Of a stretch of 64,000 bases of DNA, positions 52,651 through 63,123 are shown piece after piece. The first letter of the stretch is position 1. Each line of letters starts with the position of its first letter. Made by a program: the position numbers and the translations under genes. The notes beneath the pieces were generated by a model. That model ran no database searches and had not been told where the DNA came from. It saw only the letters and a list, made by a program, of their open reading frames with translations. This DNA comes from Melieria omissa (Eukaryota; Arthropoda; Insecta; Diptera; Ulidiidae), in assembly GCA_963971225.1 (NCBI GenBank), contig OZ020269.1, positions 1,302,001 through 1,366,000 of the forward strand, given 5' to 3'.

Positions 52651-53560
52651 ACAAATTTTTTAAATAAAACAATTTTACCAAATTGCATAAATACTTGTTT
52701 ATAATATATTTACCATAAAAATGGACACAGTTTAATCACATTTGGGGTAGTTTTAAGATTTTTTATCTTGAATTTAATCACATTGTAAGGCGGAAAGGGA
52801 GGCAGTCGGTCAAAGTAAATCCTAAGTAGCACTCTTTTTTGGCCGGACACTAGTGGCAGTGTTGCCGCACAAGCAGTGCTACCGCATAACGATTTTCTGT
52901 TGGTTTTGGGAGTAAATTTTATGCCTAATTTTCTGACTTTCCAACCAAGAAATAAAAAAATGTTTGAAAGATTAAATATCTTAACAAAACTGTAAAATTA
53001 CTGGAGAAATACAATAGTTATTACCACAATTGATTAAAATAGACAACATTTGAATAAAAATTTCAATTTTTCTTTCCCACAAATAATTTCATGATAAAAA
53101 CATAAAACATTCTAAATCAATATCAAGGTAATTTTGTTATTGTACAAGGTAAAATGCGAACGACAAAGTTTCTTGCAATAAATTATTTCAAAATTTGTGT
53201 GTTATAGTATTGTCGTGCATCTTCAGAGCTCTTAATACGTACTAAAAATATGTTTTTATTCATTTTGATTGGTAATATAAACTCACAACACGATAATTTA
53301 ATCAAAAGATAATTCAATCAAATTCATTATTAAATTTCTTTGATGCGACTGAACTGAATGTAATAATTTTAATGAAATCATAATCATTACAAACATTTCC
53401 CATCTTAATACATTTCTATATTCACCATCGATAACAAAAATTTCAACCCTGTCTTTTAATAATTTGACCACTTTCACCACAAAATGTGCAAATTTCACCT
53501 CCAATGCAGAAATGAAATGTCATTTTTGATTACATTGTTCAAAAGGAACAAAATATCGCA
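52651..53560. other. AT-rich, no gene recognised
   Basis: No convincing frame, TIR or RNA gene. A CATAATCATTACAAACA-type stretch is part of low-complexity AT sequence. Confidence 0.4.
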
Positions 53561-54221
53561 ACGAAACACATTAAAAATTAATATAATTAAATATAATAAA
53601 GTGCCGAAGTGAAACCTGGTGAGTATCTATCAATCTCACTTTTTTAAATTGTATTTTCTGTTTTAGGTAGCCATATTGCGCTCGAGTTGCAGAAGCAAGT
53701 CGCGGAAATGCAATTCGCCGGGTAGCCATTATATCCAGAAGCAGGAGCATATTCCTCGGTTTGCTCCATCGAAATGCAATGTGCGAATTGTAATGTAAGT
53801 AAGTGTGAATTAAATGAAGACATATCTAATACGTCGCTTTAATTTCTTTTTCCCCACCACTTTGCCTGGATCTCTGTCTTGTCGTCGACCAATTGAAGGA
53901 TTATACAAGCACGGGAAAATCCACTTAAGCGTTTGGCGAAACGCCCCAGCGATGAACGCTATGTGGATGTGGCAGATCGCAAGCGACCAGCAGGCACTGA
54001 CAGTCGTTTCGAGGCACCACCGCCACGTTTTGATGCAAGTCTAGCGTCATCCAGAAGGTACGTCTTACATTCTATTCTCTTGTTCTCCCTAGGCCGAAAA
54101 AAAATATTCTGAAAACATTCTATTAATCTATTTGCGTGTTGTTTTTATTCCGCAGTTACGATAAGAAGCGTGACGATAATGGCAGCTCAACTTCCGGCAA
54201 GCGTGGCATTGACGGCTACAC
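53560..54221 (+). pseudogene. Spliced gene fragment, cellular-type, unnamed
   Basis: Splice-site pairs are visible: intron 53619-53666 (CTG|GTGAGT ... TTTTCTGTTTTAG), a donor GTAAGTAAGT at 53795 with a possible acceptor near 53898, and intron 54058-54155 (AAG|GTACGT ... TTCCGCAG). Exon 53899-54057 reads PLKRLAKRPSDERYVDVAD and on to DASLASSR. The last intron joins in phase to YDKKRDDNGSSTSGKRG. The charged, Arg/Asp/Ser-rich sequence resembles RNA-binding or scaffold-attachment proteins, but the name is not certain. An in-frame TAG lies in the earlier exon near 53725. The coding sequence is cut at 54221 by a hAT MITE. Confidence 0.5.
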
Positions 54222-54952
54222 CAGTGACTACGTGACGCGAAACTGAGCGCGGAAATGATTTTCAGACCATTTTTTGCTTTTTCCAATCGTCCGATAGTGT
54301 ACGGGTTTTTTTTACCCAAGCATTCGCACAGCACCGGTTACCAGTCAATTGCTTGCATCTTAAAGTGATAACTTTTCTTATTTGCTGTAAAAATAACGTT
54401 GCGAAAAACCTTGTTTTACTGGTCGAAGTCATTTTGATTGTTACCCGTACCAACAGAAAGCATAAATAAATGATTTCAGACGGTAAAGTCAGCAGATATT
54501 CGGTTGCTTTTTCATTCAGTTCATGTCTCATTGAGTTTGCCGTTTCTAGTGCAGCAAGAAACAGTGATGGCAAGTTGAACTCTTTTCAAACGCAGAGCTG
54601 CAACACAAGCAATTCAAACGTTAAGGTTTTGAGGGCAATCAGCAAAAACTGAAGTTAAATCATATTAAAACTAGTTGGAACATACTTATGACGTTTTTCA
54701 GCAACAACATTTTTTTTGCAATCAATTTCCTATAAACGTACTACAAAATGAGAGGAAAAAAAAACAATTATTTCATTTGCAAATAAACTTCGAACGCACC
54801 AGCAGCCCTTGCCCTGACTTTTGTATGGCGAATTTGCTGTACGAACCCTAATCAACTCTGGGGCCTGGTTTGACCGAATTTGCGACTCTGGGGCCTGGTT
54901 TGACCGAATTAGCAACCGTGACTCCTCTCAGTTTCGCGTCATGTAGTCATTG
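54222..54952 (-). mobile_element. hAT MITE, inverted copy of 43004-43735
   Basis: Full-length relative of the MITE at 43004, in opposite orientation, with CAGTGACTACGTGACGCG and CAATGACTACATGACGCG ends. The flanking octamers (GGCTACAC and GACAGAGT) do not match, so a rearrangement followed insertion or one flank was lost. It breaks the gene fragment on its left and abuts copy B of the hAT-like repeat on its right. Confidence 0.85.
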
Positions 54953-54954
54953 GA

Positions 54955-57483
54955 CAGAGTCTATACTAGTCTTGAAACTTCGCTCAAATGGCCAATCTGT
55001 CAAAAAATTTTGAACATATGGTTATCATTGCGTATTTAGATAATATAAGTGAGAGAGCAGCCAAAGCAGCTGTTCGCTATTTGCCCGCTGAAATGAATTT
55101 GTCGCACAACTGATTTCCACTAAAAAGGATTAGTAAATACAATTTTCTGCTCATAAATCAATTTAAAATTGTTAACTATTTCATTCGCATGGAATGCGAC
55201 CTCTTGCATTTTTCTTGTTTTCTTGTGGTTTTGCGAAATTCTTTGGTAATTTTTCATACAAATTTAATTTTGCTCTTTCTATGAAAAAGTGGTGAAGAAG
55301 TACACAGCTGTTTTTGCAGATACATTTCCACGCCAAAAATTTATCTTTTAGACGTGGCAGCTCGCGGACTTCTGAAAATGCAAAATAATGAACATTGGTT
55401 TTTCATTTATATATGACCCGGAAGGAAGTTTTTACTACTGAGGAAGTTCCACAGCAAGTTATTAGCTATTTGCAATCAACAAATATTGCTCATTTTAGTT
55501 TATGTCGCTACAGTCGTGCATTATATACGACCAAATTTTCATATAAATTTCCTTTTGATGATCCTGCTGAAATTCGAGGTGAAAAACAATCAGCTGTTAA
55601 TTGTTCGCGAATTTGCCAGCATCACCGCCTTTGCCAAGCAATGTTATTTTATCTGGAGAACTACCCCGGAACAAGGATTTATGCGCGTTTTTGATTCTAA
55701 CTGAATATTTAAATGGTTTGCCATCATCATCATCAAATCATTTTTGCAGTTGCTTTTGTAGATACTTTTCTTGCATTATTCTGCCGTCACTTTCTATGTA
55801 ATTGTTGTGCGGCCAATGAGAAAAAATCGTGGTGAACCTATATCAGCTGTTTCTTTGTTGTGAAAATTTCCGCGATTGGAAGTTGGACCACACATTTAAC
55901 TTTCATGCTGAAATCTATTCGGAAGAATATTACATGTTATTTTGCACACCTACAGGAAAATGCAAGAAGGTTTGCATCGTTAAAGTTTCTTCGTGGCTTT
56001 TGATACTGCTGCATTTTTGCATTCTTCCGACGGTGTTTCTCATACATATTTTGTGCTGCCAATAAATAAAAGCCATGGTGAGTAAATATCTGCTTATTTG
56101 TTTATTCGTCGTCTACCTGCTTGTTGCTCGGGGTAAATTAAAAATATTATTATTGATTATTATATTATATATTATTATTATTGATATTATATAAATAAAT
56201 ATTGTTATATGTCAAAAAGTCTTTTTTCTAAACATCAGATACGTCAACATATTGTTTTATTGAAGTGAAACTTCTTTACGCAAGCTTGGCATGGGGAGTA
56301 AGCTGGCAAACGCGTGACGTAAGCGTTACGAAAAGTGTGATCGGGCGAGGCGAACGGAAGTTGAGTGGTTTACGCACGCTTGACTTGGGGAGTAAGCTGG
56401 CGAACGCGTTACAAAAAGTGTGATCGGGCGAGGCGAACGGGAGTTGAGTGGTTTACGCACGCTTGACTTGGGGAGTAAGCTGGCGAACGCGTGACGTAAG
56501 CGTTACGAAAAGTGTGATCGGGCGAGGCGAACGGGAGTTGAGTGGGGGATATAAGCAAGAGACAGCAGTGCGCGCGCACATTTTCTTTCTGCAGGCCTAT
56601 TGTCTGCATCACAGTGTAGGAGCAAGAGAGAGCAGTGCGCGCACACACTTTCTTTTCTTTACGAAAATAAAAGATCTATGCAAAAATATTAATTTAGAAG
56701 AACATAAAATAAGTTTAAATATTTGTAGAAAATTAATATATGTATATGTACATACATGTATATATTGTACACACACATATATATATATACATACAGATGG
56801 AGCGAAAGAAGTTTCACTTCAGTCGTGTGGTCATAAGCACACTCGTTTTTTTTCTATGACTGAATCAATTTCAAGAGTTTTTTACCTATAAACTGTATCT
56901 CATGTGCAGAACCACAAATGGTTTTTTATTCAGTTCTTAGGTAAAGGATAATATTTGGCATGAGAACACCTTATTTTCTTACAAAGAACATTCATCGGAT
57001 GCAATATGAGTGCGAACATAACATGCGCAAAATTACAAATAAGACAATACCGCAAAACGCAATTTTGTTCGCAATAAATTTCTGAAATAAACACAATTTT
57101 TATGTACTTGTGCAAGCAAGAAATTTCTTCAAATAATCTACTAAAGCGAATATTAATCACAAAGCATTTTGATACTTTAATTTTCTTGATTTAAATCTAT
57201 TTTTGTGCTTGAATAATTTTGTGCTATAACAAAAAAACGTATAAAATCAGTTTCACCATGCAATTCTTCGGGCTTCAGGAAACAAAGTTGTATGTTCTAT
57301 TGACTTTTCGAGAACATACGACAAAATCTTTCTCAGACAACGTTATCTGCGCAGTATCTTCCGTGGTGGGAAGCATGTTGCCGGTGACAGTCCTGATGTG
57401 ACAACCAAAAGTCTTGATGTGACAGTTCGATATGAGTGCTGCCAATTCATTTCACAGGAGTTTCAAGACTAGTATAGACTCTG
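54955..57483 (+). mobile_element. hAT-like repeat, copy B
   Basis: Ends CAGAGTCTATACTAGTCT...AGACTAGTATAGACTCTG (about 25-bp TIR with GAAACT beyond). Collinear with copy A at 5218-7519 but lacking its two MITEs, and carrying its own insertion at 56262-56855. Short open stretches such as 55395-55694 have no recognised domain. CAGAG-type ends suggest hAT; the flanking octamers do not match. Confidence 0.7.
56262..56855 (+). mobile_element. Insertion with inverted GAAGTGAAACTTCTTT and promoter-like repeats
   Basis: Absent from copy A (7345-7355). Inverted GAAGTGAAACTTCTTT at 56262-56277 and 56805-56820. Three tandem units of 94, 83 and 94 bp (GGGGAGTAAGCTGGC, GATCGGGCGAGGCGAAC) lie at about 56275-56545. 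They are followed by ATATAAG (56549-56555), two GAGAGAGCAGTGCGCGC-like units and AATAAAA (56666). The layout recalls an LTR or promoter-bearing MITE. Confidence 0.55.
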
Positions 57484-57782
57484 TCGAAGATTCGATTGAT
57501 TATGACAAGAAACAAATTTGCCGGTACCTGCTCGCTCTGCGCTTGCTTTTTTACAAACAAGAACAAGAAGCGGACAGGCAAAATTTGCATAGGAAAAAGT
57601 GACTGAGTGATCGCTTTGCCAAAACAAGCACCATTTCAATGTGCCCGAGTAAAGCCAAGCTGGCTTGCTGCGGAAAACAACAACATTGCGTGTTGTTGTC
57701 GAAATGAGAATAAAGCAACAATCAATCGAATGAATGCGGGAATGCAAGAGAGCATCGCAAGCAGCTCTCCGCTCGCTTGCGC
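57484..57782. other. No gene recognised
   Basis: Short spacer between the hAT-like repeat and the Harbinger-like repeat. Open stretches on both strands carry no domain. Confidence 0.35.
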
Positions 57783-58017
57783 TTATGGCCAAACTCCATA
57801 AAGCGCGTTTCAGGCGTTCGGGGTTTGTCGGGTTATGGCGTTTCTCGCGTTATTCGCGTTGCAAATGGTCAAACTCCATAAAGCGCGTTTCACGCGTCAG
57901 CTTCTTCTTCTTACGTCAGTTGATGCTAATTTTTAATTGGCAAACTGCTGATTGATTTCGTTGTGAATTGTGAAAAACAACGAAATGAAATTGCTATACG
58001 ACGTTATAGACTTTATA

Positions 58018-59319
58018 CACCGTGGCGACGAATAACTGTTACTAACGTTTTGTTAAAAATAAAAAAGACCGTGATTGATTTTGAAAAATATATATTTTAT
58101 ATATATTTCAGTACTTATTTCATTTAGGTTTTAATTATTAATTTCAAATCTTTCACCCTTGTTTTTGTTCACCAGCCGTAAACGCTTTGGGAAGGCAGCG
58201 CAGGCGGCACGCACGACTTCGTCAGATATTTTATTCCATATCTTCTGAAGGCGTCGCTTGAATTCTTCTATCTTCATGTGTTTTACGTTCTTCATTTTGT
58301 CCAGCATGAAACCCCATATAGAGAAATCCAATGGATTCAGATCCGGAGAAGAGGGATGGCCATTCGTCTGCCGAAATAAAACATGGAAGTTCGTCTTTAC
58401 ACCAGCTCTGAACAATTTTTTCCTTGTGAGCTGGAGCAGAATCTTGCTGGAAGCAAAATTGTGCATTTCTAAATAACTGCGTGGCATGGGGCAACAAATG
58501 CTTTTCAAAACCTCTTCCAAGTAGTAGTTTGCGATAATTTTTACGCCTTTTTCGTTAAAAAGGAGAGGAAACTTGCCTTTCTGCAGAAATCGCTCCCCAT
58601 ACCATAATGGAGGACACGTTTTGATACCTCTCAATCGCTTTTTTATGAGTTGGGATATCAGCCATCCTTGTTCAATACACACAATCATTTTGAACGTTAT
58701 GACTGTCTTGTAACAAAAAGAGTTTTTCATCCGCAAAAATTATTTCGCCGCTTGCGTGCCGCCGAAGGAGTTGCTCACTTCTTTTCTTTCTCATTATTTT
58801 TTAACGCTCTGTAAGACCGTGAATGGGTTTTTTTTGTTTAGGCATTCATCTTCAAATTGTTAATAACATTTTGTACGGCTTTATGGCACACACCCATGTC
58901 TTTAGCCATCTTTCTTACAGAAATCGCACAATTTTGACTCATGAGTTCACGCACTTTCTTCACCATTTCTGGAGTTCTTCCGGTACTTTTGCGACCGATC
59001 TTTTTTGCGATTTTGAGGGTTCTAGTTTCCTTAAACCGCGCTATAGTACGATATACAAACATTTTGTTGATTGTCAGATTTTTTAGCGATTTAACAATCA
59101 CCCTTGGGTTTTCACCCTTCAAATTTAATTTTACCCCAAGTTCTCGTTTGGCGTGTATGCTTCTCAAATTGTTTACACTAAATGATTTCGTTGCCTAACT
59201 AGTGTATTGTTTACAGTATTGATACAAAAAAAATACAAAAAAAAATAATAAGTCTAGGCCTAATACGATAGGCGCAGCAGCGCTTTGAAAAAAGGTAACA
59301 GTTATTCGTCGCCACGGTG
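58018..59319 (-). mobile_element. maT-type mariner (DD37D), 1.3 kb
   Basis: Ends CACCGTGGCGACGAATAA, inverted-identical over about 25 bp, with TA at 58016-58017 and 59320-59321. The Harbinger-like copy at 12510 shows the empty site. Transposase on the minus strand, decayed. Confidence 0.9.
58131..59167 (-). pseudogene. mariner transposase, DD37D-like, frameshifted
   Basis: The minus strand starts MRSIHAKRELGVKLNL at about 59167. Helix-turn-helix regions are ENPRVIVKSLKNLTINKMFVYRT and AISVRKMAKDMGVCHKAVQN, with a GRKSTGRTP linker, which bind the TIRs. The core shows FADEKLF (first Asp, about 58730), CFQQDSAPAHKEK (second Asp, about 58450) and SSPDLNPLDFSIWGF (third Asp, about 58330). Read across one frameshift, 37 residues separate the last two, typical of the maT group. 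The C-terminus RLVNKNKGERFEINN ends at TAA near 58131. Several frameshifts make it inactive. Confidence 0.8.
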
Positions 59320-59537
59320 TAGAATTTACTGATTTCATTTTAAACACATTAAGCTGTTTGACGTCATTTAGCGAGAAACGCGAGAGAAAGTTGAAAATAG
59401 TTCAACTTTTGCCGCGTTTCTGGCGTAGTCATGGAGTTTGCTTCATACAAATACACTGATTCAACTTTTTCTCGAAACACGAGAAACGCCAAAAACCACG
59501 ATACGCCTGAAACGCGCTTTATGGAGTTTGGCCATTA

Positions 59538-60440
59538 CTCCCTCGGTTCAATATACATTTTCCTCATTTTTGCTGCTTCCCGCCCGCGTCTGAAATGAAA
59601 TCGCAAAATTATTTCAGATGCGCCTTCTGTATACTGTTTATTCTGTGGTAAAACTTAACAATTCATAATCTCTCGGTGATGTAAAAAACGGCCGGCGATA
59701 AGCCAAGTAATCTGTATTAGCGCTGCCGGCGCCATGCGAATAAATATATACAAAACGTGCGGACGGCAAAGTGTTAAGAGAAACTTGATTTATTGAGCCC
59801 ATTCACTTAAACTTTGCCTGCAAAGCCGTTCTGCTAGTTGTGGAATGACAATTTTTTTAATAAAAGTATGAAATTCTTACGTGCAGAGCCGGGGAAAACT
59901 GGTAGTATTTCTTATGGTATATTCCAAGAATTTAGAAAAATTGGGGAAGTTCAAAACAGTTTAAAAAATTGTTGTGTTTTAAATAGAATTCATTTCTTAA
60001 CTTGAAGTCCACCAACCAAAACCTTAACTCAAATAATAACAAAACTTAAAATAAAATGTAAAAAATTAACTACTTATTACAGTAAATAAGTAACATTTTC
60101 TCCAAGTTTTCTAGGGTCAGCATATGCCATGACTATGCCGTACACCAGCTCGTGGAGTACGAAAACGTTCATTATTCTTGTATGCTGGGCATTGCTGACC
60201 CCAAAAAATAGCTTAGTGAGCCAAACTACAACACCCTCAATAATGACCGTAAGAACATCATTCTCGGAATAACAAAAGTCTGGGATTGTCCCCACCCCTC
60301 CCAACCCCTTTACACAGGATCACATCAACTTCACTCTTGCTCATTTGCATAGAAGAACATATGTAAGTCTATATGAATATGTTTAAATACATACGCACGC
60401 CAAATATGGCAAAAAAATTAAAAAAAAACCTGCAAAATGA
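59538..60440. other. No gene recognised
   Basis: No convincing coding region, TIR or RNA. GCCGGCG-rich pieces near 59690-59735 and A-rich sequence otherwise. Confidence 0.35.
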
Positions 60441-60605
60441 TGCCAAAATATTCAACAAATATATAAAAAATATGCAAAATATGCAACAAGTATGCAAAAT
60501 ATGGAAAAAATATGCAAAAAGTATGCAAAATATACAAAAATATGCAAAATATGCAAAAAATATGCAAAACATGCAAAAAATATGCGAACATATGCAAGTA
60601 TGCAG
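60440..60605 (+). repeat. Imperfect tandem repeat of ATGCAAAAT/ATGCAAAAA
   Basis: About 15 units of 8-10 bp, TATGCAAAATATGCAAAAA, give long frames on both strands by chance (MQN repeats on plus; cysteine/phenylalanine on minus). Not coding. Several ATGCAAAT-like octamers are included. Confidence 0.8.
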
Positions 60606-60702
60606 TGCATATGTTAGGTAATTCTTAATATTTTTCAACAAAAATAGTTTATGTTTGGGTTCCGTTCAAGTCCGATGCCACAAAAAATTTTGCCGCATTT
60701 GC

Positions 60703-63110
60703 ATATGGGCATCTCCCAGTGGCACGGACGCGACATTCGCACGCTTTCAATTACACAAAAAACAAGAAAGAAACAGAAAAAGTCGATATGTTTTTTTAGT
60801 GTTCTAACGCACTGAAATAGTGCTACATTTTAGAAATATATTGGAAAGATTTAGTACAAATTAGTACAAACTAATAAGCAATTATGCAATGAAACGGACG
60901 CGACAAAAAAAAGAAGTTTTTTTTAAGCTCTTATAGAAATATACAAAATTTAGCGATTTTTGGGAACTTTTTTTTTATATATATACATGCAAATGAAGGT
61001 CAAAGGATAACTTTTCTTCGTAGACTTATGATATATGAGAATTTTGTCTTAGCTTTTTTTAATTAGGTACAGCAAGAATACGGACGCGACATCACGGACG
61101 CGACAAATTTTTCCAATGGTATTCCCCTTATTAAATACAGTAATGGTTTTCATCATAACACTTGAACTTTGAATAAATATAACACATAACAAGTTAAATT
61201 CAAGCTACAGCAATCAAAATAAGGAAAAATTAAAGTTAAAAGTTCTTAGTGTGGTTTATTTAATTTTCCTGAGGAACTCTATTGGAATTAGATATTGTTT
61301 AATATCGCGCACACAGCTCTTACAATCATTAGCAATGCACCTTTCATTTATCACATCGCAGCAAACTCGTTTTAGAAATAACTTAATAAATTAATTAAAT
61401 TAAATTAATTAACTAGCTGAACATATTTGTACAGTATTTTTCATTAACCCTTTCCGGAAATTTGTATGATATATCGTACAATTTTTTTTAAAGATTTGTT
61501 TTTGACAGCTAACGTATTTTTTATGAAACGGCTTTTTAATTCTTATTAAGTACCATTCTGTTTGAAAATATAAATAACAATAGCCGTGGCTATACATTGT
61601 GAGTGCGTTTTGTAAGCAGCTCTTTGCAAGAATTTGGCGATGCGATGCTTCTACGGAGGAATTTTTAAATATGTAATACTTTTTAGTAGCAAAAAGACAA
61701 ACAATTCCAAAGTTTGAATCTGAGTTGATTTATAAAACTTATTAAATTTAAAATTTTTTGCTTCTAAATATTTTTCCCGAGCATTTAAAAAATTGTACGA
61801 TATATCGTACAAATGAACACAAGGGTTGCAAAGCTTTGTACGATTTATCGGCAGGCAAAGGTTGCAAGTGATGTTTGCATTTGTTTTAAGTTATGGATTT
61901 GGTAACAGCATTTTTCTGTTTGCTTGAATACCACACCCATCACTAAATCGTATGACTAATAAAATTCGACTGATCGACTATTTCTATTCAGAAATAACAA
62001 TTACTTAACGATTTTGTGTTTCACTGGGCAGACACAGATTATGTAAGGTTAGACATGAGTACTTGCCACTCCCACTACGATAATAAGAATCGACTGTATT
62101 CGGTATCTTTCTACAAAGCTATATGGTGTTTAGTTGATTCTGTTTTTTATTGAGGGGAAAATGGCTTTGCAACAGCAATTACGGTTTTATAAGGCCTGAT
62201 AAATGTGACTCAATTGTTTATATACATATATAATTTGTATAGGTTTCTATCAAAATGGAATCACGTTTTGATTTTTGTTGTTATAATTTATGTTTTTTAT
62301 CAAATAAACCAATGAATTTTTCATAAAACTTAATAAAAGAAAAAAAAGTTGTATGCATTTTTACTCCTTTGCGGACCATTATACAATATAACATACAAAT
62401 TTGATTGAGCTGTAATTCCCAACCTAAATGATTTTTTTTATATTTTCTTGTATTTTATTGCTTAAATGTTCAATGAAAGTCAATATTTTGAAAAAAAAAT
62501 TGTATCTCAAGAAATGCGGAAATTTACCGGAAATCGAAGAACAATCGAATCGATTCAGAGCTTCCGGTTACGGACGCGACAAATTTCAAACACCCATAAC
62601 ATTTTTTTCCAATTTTTCCGGGAACCAATTATTATATTTTCCTAACGAGAAGAATGCACCTATTTAAAAACTGACACCTACTTGCATTTGAAAAGTTTGT
62701 CCACTAATGACAACAATAAATAATGATTTTTGAACACGGACGCGACATTAGGATGGAGGAAGAAGCAAACTCAAAAAATTTCCGTTTTGCGAACTCCGCT
62801 TTCTCTTGCTTTCTCTAATACATAAGATTGTTGTTAGTAGAAAACTTTTACATCACAAGAAAAATATAATATAACTTGAATAAGCTAAAAACACAAAGAA
62901 AAAAAGTGCATATAATTCGTCAAAAGGCTCAGAATTTTTTTTGTTTTTCTTTTACAGTAGTATATTTCGGGCAAAAAATTAAAAAAATTAAAAATTCTTT
63001 TACATTTATCAAATATAGATATTTAAGCTTTATTATTGGATAATATAAAATTTTTCTGAGCAGTCTGAATTTGTCACTCGTGGTGGACCTTTTTTGGGAG
63101 ATGCCCATAT
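60703..63110. mobile_element. Unclassified 2.4-kb element with six CGGACGCGACA motifs
   Basis: A 16-bp inverted pair, ATATGGGCATCTCCCA (60703-60718) and its complement (63095-63110), bounds the region. An exact 11-bp motif CGGACGCGACA occurs six times on the plus strand: 60725, 60895, 61081, 61095, 62571 and 62737. All are within about 540 bp of an end. The rest is AT-rich without an open frame above about 80 codons. TA or ATAT may be the target duplication. Superfamily unknown. Confidence 0.55.
61447..61860. mobile_element. Degenerate TTAA element (CCCTTTCCGGAAATTTG end)
   Basis: TTAA at 61443-61446 is followed by CCCTTTCCGGAAATTTGT and TGATATATCGTACAA. Toward 61800-61860, ATATCGTACAAATG and GTACGATTTATCGGCAGG look like the worn opposite end, but the right target is TTGC rather than TTAA. 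piggyBac-like, nested in the CGGACGCGACA element. Confidence 0.4.
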
Positions 63111-63123
63111 AATTCCGATCCCT

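Larger units (their letters stand above)
57786..59534. mobile_element. Harbinger-like repeat, TTA target, with a nested mariner
   Basis: Ends TGGCCAAACTCCATAAAG, identical when inverted over about 30 bp, with TTA at 57783-57785 and 59535-59537. A tandem partial copy of the end occurs at 57867-57900. A mariner at 58018-59319 accounts for most of its length; without it the repeat is about 450 bp, a MITE. Diverged copy at 12072-12937. Confidence 0.85.

Noticed and set aside
60369..60641. Cysteine/phenylalanine-rich membrane protein on the minus strand
   Set aside because: Translation of the ATGCAAAAT tandem repeat; both strands are open by chance.
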